DNA of 64,000 nt, from positions 3,335,001 to 3,399,000 of the forward strand of contig NZ_CP084530.1 in NCBI RefSeq assembly GCF_023704175.1. The letters run 5' to 3'. Below are positions 57,820 to 64,000 of the stretch, piece by piece. This stretch comes from Paenibacillus sp. YPG26 (GTDB lineage Bacteria; Bacillota; Bacilli; Paenibacillales; Paenibacillaceae). A program made the position numbers and the translations under genes. Position 1 is the stretch's first letter; each line of letters starts with the position of its first letter. Under the pieces are notes generated by a model that ran no database searches, was not told where the DNA came from, and worked only from the letters and a program-made list of their open reading frames with translations.

Positions 57820-57967
57820 ATGTTCCTTCACCTCCTTAGATTTTATCTCGTTCTTTTATCCAGTATGATCCATTTTTTGCAGTGGCAACCCGGTAAATGG
57901 AACTTTTTTTTCCCAGGCCTGGCACGAAGTTGAGTCCCCGCAGGCCCCTTGGCTGTGCGATTTCAGC

Positions 57968-57997
57968 TTGAAAAAGAATCAAGCCGTGGACTATAAT
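57968..57997 (+). promoter_or_regulatory. Sigma-A promoter of the 58033 gene
   Basis: TTGAAA (57968-57973) and a perfect TATAAT (57992-57997) are separated by 18 bases, 36 bp before the ATG. Confidence 0.7.
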
Positions 57998-58032
57998 GAA
58001 CTCAATTCATAAAATAAGGTGGATGGAAAATA

Positions 58033-58428
58033 ATGAGCACACTTAGCTTACAGTCTTTTCAGGAACAAGTCTCCGAACTGCTTCTCCGTCACCGCAGTCT
58101 GCTCGATGTCCTATCTAAGAATGGCCAAAGCAATTCATCTGTCAATCGTTCGGTAACCAAGGCTGTAACCGAGTGCGGATGCATTGAGCTTCATGCAACC
58201 AAGCAAACCTTTGAACCCAGCTTCAATCTGGAGCAGGCCAAAGAAGTAGTCGGCAAGCATGTTCAAGGTGAATTGTGCGAGAACTGTAAGGAAGCTATTA
58301 GCTCCGAGCTTGGGCGCAGCTTGTTCTATATGTCTGCCCTTTGCAATCTGCTGGATATCAATATGGATGAAGTCGTGGAGAGAGAATCGAAGAAATGCTC
58401 CACACTTGGACTGTTCAACTTATCGTAA
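58033..58428 (+). CDS. Unrecognised small cysteine-containing helical protein
   Basis: A 131-residue protein on the plus strand, with its own promoter and a terminator. No signal peptide or membrane segment is visible. It looks all-helical, with a conserved-looking N-terminal helix (SLQSFQEQVSELLLRHRSLL), a CGC motif near residue 48-50 (VTECGCIELHA), a CENCKEA motif near residue 88 and a C-terminal KCSTLGLFNLS. The helix arrangement and the acidic residues recall MazG-like or dUTPase-like helical folds, but the usual catalytic pattern is not clear, so no function is assigned. It interrupts the pssA-yacL boundary in opposite orientation. Confidence 0.8.
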   Translation: MSTLSLQSFQEQVSELLLRHRSLLDVLSKNGQSNSSVNRSVTKAVTECGCIELHATKQTFEPSFNLEQAKEVVGKHVQGELCENCKEAISSELGRSLFYMSALCNLLDINMDEVVERESKKCSTLGLFNLS

Positions 58429-58448
58429 GCCTTATTAAGAAAGCAAAA

Positions 58449-58486
58449 AGCACCGAATCCCGAAAGGGGATTCCGTGCTTTTTTTA
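58449..58486. terminator. Bidirectional terminator between the 58033 gene and pssA
   Basis: AGCACCGAATCCC and GGGGATTCCGTGCT pair around GAAA with one mismatch. Seven T follow on the plus strand, and the run AAAAAG before it provides T residues on the minus strand too. It serves the two convergent genes. Confidence 0.85.
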
Positions 58487-58516
58487 AATTTAATATGCGG
58501 CTTATGCTGAATCAGG

Positions 58517-59245
58517 TTAATGCTTGGAACGGTAAGGCTTTTCCGAAGAATGAGAATTCGGACCACCTTTGCCGAGGAGTCTGTCGATATTCTGCTTAAT
58601 CCCATACAGAGCGTAAATAACAAGGGGAACAAAAATCAACTTGGTCAATTGATCCGGGAACCGGACAGCCACTACTATAGCAACCACCACGACCCAAGGC
58701 GCAATCCAAAGGGCTTTTCTCGGAAGTCCAATCTTCTTGAAATTAGGATATCTAACGGAACTCACCATCAAATAAGAAAGCAAAAGCATTGCTATAATGA
58801 AATAAGGGGCAGTAATCTCTTTGTGAAATAGGGACAGTGTAGCTAGAACGCTTCCGGCAGCGGGAATAGGAAGGCCAATGAAGTAACCCGGGATCCCCGG
58901 CTTCACGTTGAACCTTGCCAGACGAAGTGCTCCGCACATCGGGAAGATTGCGGTGACAATCCAAGCCAGCGCTTCCGGCATGTTTTGAAAGGAAATCGTA
59001 TACATCAATAGCGCAGGTGCGATTCCGAAGGAAATCACATCCGAGAGAGAATCGAGTTCTTTTCCAAATTCGCTTTGACAATTAAGGGCACGGGCAACAC
59101 GTCCATCCAGACCATCGAGCAGCATAGCAACAATAATCATAATCGCCGCCAAACTGTACTTCCCGTTAAACGCCAGCATAATCGCGACCATTCCGAGAAA
59201 CAAGTTACCTAAGGTAAACATGTTCGGAATCGATTTAGTAATCAT
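58517..59245 (-). CDS. pssA: CDP-diacylglycerol--serine O-phosphatidyltransferase
   Basis: Makes phosphatidylserine, the precursor of phosphatidylethanolamine. The 242-residue membrane protein has about seven hydrophobic segments, and the CDP-alcohol phosphotransferase motif DGLDGRVARAL-x8-GKELDSLSD is complete. In B. subtilis pssA is elsewhere, so its place downstream of disA is a difference in gene order. It lies 53 bp after disA. Confidence 0.95.
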   Translation of the reverse strand: MITKSIPNMFTLGNLFLGMVAIMLAFNGKYSLAAIMIIVAMLLDGLDGRVARALNCQSEFGKELDSLSDVISFGIAPALLMYTISFQNMPEALAWIVTAIFPMCGALRLARFNVKPGIPGYFIGLPIPAAGSVLATLSLFHKEITAPYFIIAMLLLSYLMVSSVRYPNFKKIGLPRKALWIAPWVVVVAIVVAVRFPDQLTKLIFVPLVIYALYGIKQNIDRLLGKGGPNSHSSEKPYRSKH

Positions 59246-59298
59246 CTCTTCACCTCATATATATTATGCCTCAGGATCATCCTTTGATTGTATGGGAA

Positions 59299-60375
59299 TT
59301 AGATTTGTCTGTCAATGAATACTTGTTCCTGAAGGCGTTTCAATCCATCCTTGATCGTACGTGCACGCACCTCGCCAATACCGTCAACTTCATCCAGTTC
59401 TTCTATAGAAGCGATCATCACCCCGGGCAGCTGTTCGAATCGCTCAACGAGATTATGAATAATCACATTGGGCAGGCGGGGAATCTTGTTCAGAACCCGA
59501 TAACCGCGCGGTGATATGAGTTCCTCGGAGGAAGCCGCAGCTGCAGGATAGCCGAGGAGACGTGAAATATGGACAACGTCCAGCAGCTCTTCATCAGAAG
59601 AGCGCTTAAGCCCCAGTATCAGCTCCCGGATATATTCCTCGTGATCCTCACGGGCATAATCCTTATACAGCAGCCAAGCTTCCTCTTCCATGTTACTGAC
59701 CAGCTCCTCCATCTGCATGCTGATCAGACGGCCTTCCGTACCCAGTTCATTGATGAACCGCTTAATCTCAAGCTTGATGCGGATTACCATTTCTACCCGC
59801 TGAATGACATTGATAACTTCAGGCAAAGTGACAAGCTCCTCAAATTCCGAAGCGGTTAAATTCGTAAAGGATTGATTCAGAACAGATCTGTACTTCTCCA
59901 GCGTCTGAATCGCTTGATTCGCCTTAGTTAGAATAACGCCGATCTCCTTAAGCGCATAGCGTAGTCCACCTTGATACAAGGTAATGATATTCCGCCGCTG
60001 GGAAATAGACACAACCAGCTTCCCGGTCTGCTTGGCAACCCGCTCGGCGGTACGGTGGCGGATACCTGTCTCCGCAGACGAGATGGAGGAGTCGGGAATA
60101 AGCTGGGTATTTGCGTATAAGATCCGCTTCAAATCCTCGCTTAGTATGATCGCTCCGTCCATTTTGGCCAGCTCATACAAATAGTTCGGCGAGAAGTCAC
60201 AGTTAATGGAGAAACCTCCCTCAACCACTTCCATGACCTCCGGACTATATCCAACTACAATCAAACCGCCCGTTTTGGCCCGCAGCACATTCTCAAGTCC
60301 GTCCCTGAATGCGGTCCCGGGTGCTACTAGTCTTAGCAGGTCGTTCATCTTCTCCAGTTGGTTTGGTTCTTTCAT
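59299..60375 (-). CDS. disA: DNA-integrity-scanning diadenylate cyclase DisA
   Basis: Makes c-di-AMP from two ATP and pauses on branched DNA. The N-terminal DAC domain has the catalytic DGA ([13 protein letters not shown]) and RHR ([16 protein letters not shown]) motifs. A helical spine follows, then a C-terminal RuvA-like helix-hairpin-helix domain ([19 protein letters not shown]). The ATG at 60375 gives 358 residues; a TTG two codons earlier is in frame. It follows radA, with which it acts in B. subtilis. Confidence 0.96.
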   Translation of the reverse strand: MKEPNQLEKMNDLLRLVAPGTAFRDGLENVLRAKTGGLIVVGYSPEVMEVVEGGFSINCDFSPNYLYELAKMDGAIILSEDLKRILYANTQLIPDSSISSAETGIRHRTAERVAKQTGKLVVSISQRRNIITLYQGGLRYALKEIGVILTKANQAIQTLEKYRSVLNQSFTNLTASEFEELVTLPEVINVIQRVEMVIRIKLEIKRFINELGTEGRLISMQMEELVSNMEEEAWLLYKDYAREDHEEYIRELILGLKRSSDEELLDVVHISRLLGYPAAAASSEELISPRGYRVLNKIPRLPNVIIHNLVERFEQLPGVMIASIEELDEVDGIGEVRARTIKDGLKRLQEQVFIDRQI

Positions 60376-60388
60376 CTTCAAGTGCCCC

Positions 60389-61756
60389 CTAATTTAACGC
60401 AACAGCTAATGCCTCTGCAACCGTATTTACGCCGATCAATTGAATTCCCTTTGGGCTCTTCCATCCCTTCAGGCTCTTCTCTGGAAGGATTACCCGTTTG
60501 AACCCTAACTTATGTGCCTCCCTTACCCGCTGTTCCGCACGGGAGACTGCCCGCACTTCTCCAGTCAAGCCAACCTCCCCGAAGATGACATCATCGGGCT
60601 TGGTAGGAATATCGCGGAAGCTCGAAGCAATGCTTACCGCAATCGCCAGATCCACTGCGGGCTCATCCAGACGCACTCCACCAGCCAGGTTAACATAGGC
60701 GTCCTGGGTCTGAAGGAACATCCCCATTCTTTTCTCAAGAACCGCAATAATCAGATTCATCCGGTGATGGTCCACACCCGTTCCCATGCGTCTTGGCGAG
60801 GGGAAATGAGTCGTGGAGATCAATGCCTGAAGTTCCACCAGCATCGGGCGGGTTCCCTCCATACTGGCTACAACCGTAGAACCTGCTACGCCAAGGGGAC
60901 GCTCCGAAAGAAACAGTTCAGAAGGATTGACGACCTCCGTCAGTCCTACTTCATTCATTTCAAATATACCGATCTCATTCGTGGAACCGAAGCGATTCTT
61001 AACCGCGCGAAGCAGGCGATAAGAATGATGACGCTCACCTTCGAAATAAAGCACACAGTCCACCATATGCTCAAGCAATCTGGGACCCGCAATCGCTCCT
61101 TCCTTGGTAACATGACCTACAAGAACGGTAGCAATCCCCTGTCCCTTCGCAATCCGCATGAATCTTGCCGTACACTCCCGAACCTGGGAGACGCTGCCTG
61201 GCGCACTTGTCACTTCAGGCAAATATACCGTCTGAATCGAGTCAATGACCATAAAGTGGGGTGAGACACTTTCGATTGCCTCTTCAATACTGTCCATATT
61301 GCTCTCGCACAGCACGAAGAGTTCTGCGGATAAGGCGCCAAGACGCTCCGCTCTAAGCTTGGTCTGCTTAACGGATTCTTCGCCTGAGATGTACAGAACC
61401 CGCAGTCCCGCTTTGGCCATTTCATAAGAAGTCTGGAGCAGGAGTGTAGACTTGCCGATTCCCGGGTCTCCACCTACGAGAACCAGAGAGCCTGGAACTA
61501 CTCCCCCGCCAAGAACCCGGTTGAGTTCACCAATTCCCGTCTGAACCCGCGGCTCCTTGCCGCTCTCTATATTAATTATGGGCTGAGCCTTCTCTTTAGT
61601 CTGGAAAAGTCCCGAAGTCAGCCCTTGAGTCTTCACTACTTTCTCGGTCTCCTCCACCATGGTATTCCAGCTGCTGCAGCCTGGACATTTGCCATACCAT
61701 TTAGGGGATTCATAACCGCATTCCGTACAATAGAACTTGGTCTTAATTTTGGCCAT
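60389..61756 (-). CDS. radA: DNA repair protein RadA
   Basis: A RecA-like branch-migration ATPase, 455 residues. The N-terminal zinc finger is [20 protein letters not shown]. Walker A is [14 protein letters not shown], the family-specific KNRFG motif is in [13 protein letters not shown], and a Lon-protease-like domain without the catalytic Ser-Lys pair closes the protein (about residues 280-455). It lies between clpC and disA. Confidence 0.96.
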   Translation of the reverse strand: MAKIKTKFYCTECGYESPKWYGKCPGCSSWNTMVEETEKVVKTQGLTSGLFQTKEKAQPIINIESGKEPRVQTGIGELNRVLGGGVVPGSLVLVGGDPGIGKSTLLLQTSYEMAKAGLRVLYISGEESVKQTKLRAERLGALSAELFVLCESNMDSIEEAIESVSPHFMVIDSIQTVYLPEVTSAPGSVSQVRECTARFMRIAKGQGIATVLVGHVTKEGAIAGPRLLEHMVDCVLYFEGERHHSYRLLRAVKNRFGSTNEIGIFEMNEVGLTEVVNPSELFLSERPLGVAGSTVVASMEGTRPMLVELQALISTTHFPSPRRMGTGVDHHRMNLIIAVLEKRMGMFLQTQDAYVNLAGGVRLDEPAVDLAIAVSIASSFRDIPTKPDDVIFGEVGLTGEVRAVSRAEQRVREAHKLGFKRVILPEKSLKGWKSPKGIQLIGVNTVAEALAVALN

Positions 61757-61879
61757 GTACTTCTCCTTAACCAGCCTGAGGATTTTCGAACTAATTTTTT
61801 ATCGAAACACAATCAAAGTTTACCATTTATATTGTTTTATCGTAAAGTTTTAATGAAAATGTTAGAACAAACAGCAAGA

Positions 61880-61918
61880 GGCTGCGCCGCGCGAACAAGG
61901 TTCGAGCGGCATTCAGCC
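61880..61918 (-). terminator. Imperfect terminator-like hairpin after clpC
   Basis: On the minus strand GGCTG, CCGC and CGAAC pair with GTTCG, GCGG and CAGCC, interrupted by small bulges, and are followed by TCTTGCTGTTTG. The weak T run suggests partial termination, with radA reached by read-through. Confidence 0.5.
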
Positions 61919-61951
61919 CCCATGCTATGGAAATTATGCAGTTAATACGGC

Positions 61952-64000
61952 TTAGCTGGGTGATAAACTTCCCGTTCTGTTCACGGTCAGTGCCCCGTTC
62001 TCTTCGTCAATCACGAGGGAATCACCTTTCTTCACCGTACCGGTTAAGAGTTCTTCAGACAACCGGTCTTCAATATGCTTCTGAATAGCGCGGCGCAGCG
62101 GACGCGCTCCATATGCGGGATCGAACCCTTCCTTCGCCAGGAAGGCTTTCGCCTTGTCGGTAAGCAGGAAATCCACATCGTATTCACGCAGACGTCTGCG
62201 AAGCTCCTCGGACATGAGCGTAACAATCTCCGCAATATGCACCTCTTCCAGAGAGTGGAACACAATAGTCTCATCAATCCGGTTCAGGAATTCAGGACGG
62301 AAGCTCTTCTTAAGCTCTGCCATCACTTTATCCTTCATCGTGCTATAATTGGCCCCTGCGTCGCTCACTGCGGTAAAGCCGAGTGTGGTGTTCTTCTTGA
62401 TCACATCAGCACCCACATTGGAGGTGAGAATAATCAGTGTATTACGGAAGTCAACTACACGGCCTTTGGAGTCAGTAAGACGACCATCTTCCAGCACTTG
62501 AAGCAGAATGTTGAACACCTCTGGGTGAGCTTTCTCGATTTCGTCAAGGAGAACTACGGAATAAGGCTTGCGGCGAACTTTCTCTGTCAGCTGACCACCT
62601 TCTTCATAGCCTACATATCCTGGAGGAGCTCCGACCAGACGTGAAGTCGAGTGTTTCTCCATATACTCGGACATGTCGATTCGAATTACCGCATTCTCGT
62701 CACCGAACATCGCTTCAGCGAGTGCGCGGGCAAGCTCTGTCTTACCTACCCCGGTTGGTCCCAGGAAGATAAATGAGCCCATTGGACGTTTAGGATCTTT
62801 AAGTCCGGCACGTGCCCGGCGAATTGCCCGGCTGACTGCCTTGACAGCCTCTTCCTGACCAATAACCCGTTCATGGAGAATCTGCTCCATGTTAAGGAGG
62901 CGCTCAGTCTCCTCTTCCTTCAGCTTACTGACAGGGATACCAGTCCAGCTGGCTACAACCTGAGCAATATCCTCCGGAGTGACTTCAGAATCGGTACGGC
63001 CCTGTTTCTCTTTCCATTGATTCTTCGTGACATCCAGCTCTTCACGAATCTTCTGCTCTGTATCACGCAGAGCTGCAGCCTTCTCGAATTCCTGGCTTTG
63101 AACAGCTGAATCCTTCTCTTTACGGATGTCATCCAAGCGATTCTCAAGCTGCTTGAGGTTAGGTGGTACCGTATAAGAGTTAAGCCTTACCTTGGAGCCC
63201 GCCTCATCAATAAGGTCAATGGCCTTATCCGGCAGGAACCGGTCAGGAATGTAACGATCCGACAGCTTCACAGCCTGCTCGATTGCCTCATCCGTAATTT
63301 TCACCCGGTGGTGAGCTTCATAACGGTCACGAAGTCCATGCAGAATCTGGATTGCTTCCTCTGGAGAAGGCTGATCCACGGTAATAGGCTGGAAACGGCG
63401 CTCCAGGGCAGCATCCTTCTCAATATATTTACGATATTCGTCCAGGGTTGTGGCACCAATGCACTGAAGTTCACCGCGGGCCAAAGCTGGCTTCAGAATA
63501 TTGGAGGCGTCAATAGCGCCCTCAGCACCCCCAGCACCAATCAGGGTATGCAGCTCGTCAATGAACAAGATAATATTGCCTGCCTGGCGGATTTCGTCCA
63601 TGATTTTCTTCAGACGATCCTCGAACTCACCGCGGTATTTGGTACCGGCAACTACTGAGCCCATATCCAGAGTCATAACTCTCTTGTCACGCAGTGTTTC
63701 TGGAATTTCGTTATTAATGATCTTCTGAGCGAGGCCCTCGGCAATCGCCGTTTTACCTACCCCTGGCTCCCCGATCAAGACCGGATTGTTCTTGGTCCGG
63801 CGGCTTAGCACTTGAATTACACGCTCAATTTCCTTACTGCGGCCAATAACCGGATCCAAGCTGCCTTCTTTGGCTATAGCCGTAAGGTCGCGTGCCAAGC
63901 TGTCCAGCGTCGGGGTATTCACATTGGCAGGAGTCCCGTGATGGCTGGATACCGCTTCACTGCTTCCGAGCAATTGAAGCACCTGCTGACGCGCTTTGTT
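61952..64000 (-). CDS. clpC: ATP-dependent Clp protease ATP-binding subunit ClpC, 5' end missing
   Basis: The Hsp100 unfoldase of the ClpCP protease, controlled by CtsR and McsB in Firmicutes. The window holds the last 682 of about 815 residues. Present are the first AAA+ domain ([29 protein letters not shown] [15 protein letters not shown]), the UVR/middle domain (about 60 residues around [14 protein letters not shown]) and the second AAA+ domain ([40 protein letters not shown]). The N-terminal Clp_N repeats lie beyond base 64000. The reading frame is open to the edge. Confidence 0.97.
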   Translation of the reverse strand, partial: NKARQQVLQLLGSSEAVSSHHGTPANVNTPTLDSLARDLTAIAKEGSLDPVIGRSKEIERVIQVLSRRTKNNPVLIGEPGVGKTAIAEGLAQKIINNEIPETLRDKRVMTLDMGSVVAGTKYRGEFEDRLKKIMDEIRQAGNIILFIDELHTLIGAGGAEGAIDASNILKPALARGELQCIGATTLDEYRKYIEKDAALERRFQPITVDQPSPEEAIQILHGLRDRYEAHHRVKITDEAIEQAVKLSDRYIPDRFLPDKAIDLIDEAGSKVRLNSYTVPPNLKQLENRLDDIRKEKDSAVQSQEFEKAAALRDTEQKIREELDVTKNQWKEKQGRTDSEVTPEDIAQVVASWTGIPVSKLKEEETERLLNMEQILHERVIGQEEAVKAVSRAIRRARAGLKDPKRPMGSFIFLGPTGVGKTELARALAEAMFGDENAVIRIDMSEYMEKHSTSRLVGAPPGYVGYEEGGQLTEKVRRKPYSVVLLDEIEKAHPEVFNILLQVLEDGRLTDSKGRVVDFRNTLIILTSNVGADVIKKNTTLGFTAVSDAGANYSTMKDKVMAELKKSFRPEFLNRIDETIVFHSLEEVHIAEIVTLMSEELRRRLREYDVDFLLTDKAKAFLAKEGFDPAYGARPLRRAIQKHIEDRLSEELLTGTVKKGDSLVIDEENGALTVNRTGSLSPS

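Overview
The window is about 64 kb of chromosome from a spore-forming, low-to-mid GC Firmicute. The gene order and protein sequences point to a Paenibacillus or close relative: sporulation genes pdaB, kbaA, gerD and cwlD sit next to the ribosomal superoperon, pssA lies between disA and yacL, and one secreted protein is anchored by S-layer homology domains. Almost every gene is on the minus strand, so the biology reads from right to left. No rRNA, tRNA, prophage, transposase or CRISPR array was seen.

Read in the direction of transcription, the right end (64000 to about 48300) carries clpC (cut by the window edge), radA, disA, pssA, yacL, ispD, ispF, gltX, a T-box leader with cysE, cysS and mrnC, then rlmB, rae1 (yacP) and sigH. 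This is the conserved stress, DNA-integrity, isoprenoid, aminoacyl-tRNA synthetase and cysteine block known from Bacillus. One small unrecognised gene (58033-58428) is divergent between pssA and yacL.

The centre (47900 to 11950) is the transcription-translation superoperon: rpmG-secE-nusG-rplK-rplA, the L10 leader with rplJL, an RsmC-like methyltransferase, rpoB-rpoC, the str operon (L7Ae-like protein, rpsL, rpsG, fusA, tuf), the S10-spc-alpha cluster (rpsJ to rplQ), truA, a small zinc-ribbon gene, and rplM-rpsI. Promoters with good -35/-10 matches can be read before rpmG, rplJ, the L7Ae-like gene, rpsJ, rplM and sigH. Ribosomal protein S12 carries Arg at codon 56 and Ala at codon 104, two positions tied to streptomycin response in other bacteria.

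The left end (11700 to 1) holds a 1622-residue secreted double 5'-nucleotidase with three SLH domains, the sulfate-assimilation pair cysH-sat, and then cwlD, salA, gerD, kbaA and pdaB. Candidate sigma-E and sigma-G promoters precede pdaB, cwlD and gerD.

The main non-coding oddities are two repeat-rich islands. One (14340-15536) lies between rplQ and truA, exactly where Bacillus subtilis keeps the ECF transporter genes ecfA1-ecfA2-ecfT. It holds a 155-bp tandem array of double hairpins and several dispersed palindromic repeats. The second (50406-50942), between rlmB and mrnC, carries further copies of the same dispersed families. The rest of the window is conserved housekeeping sequence.
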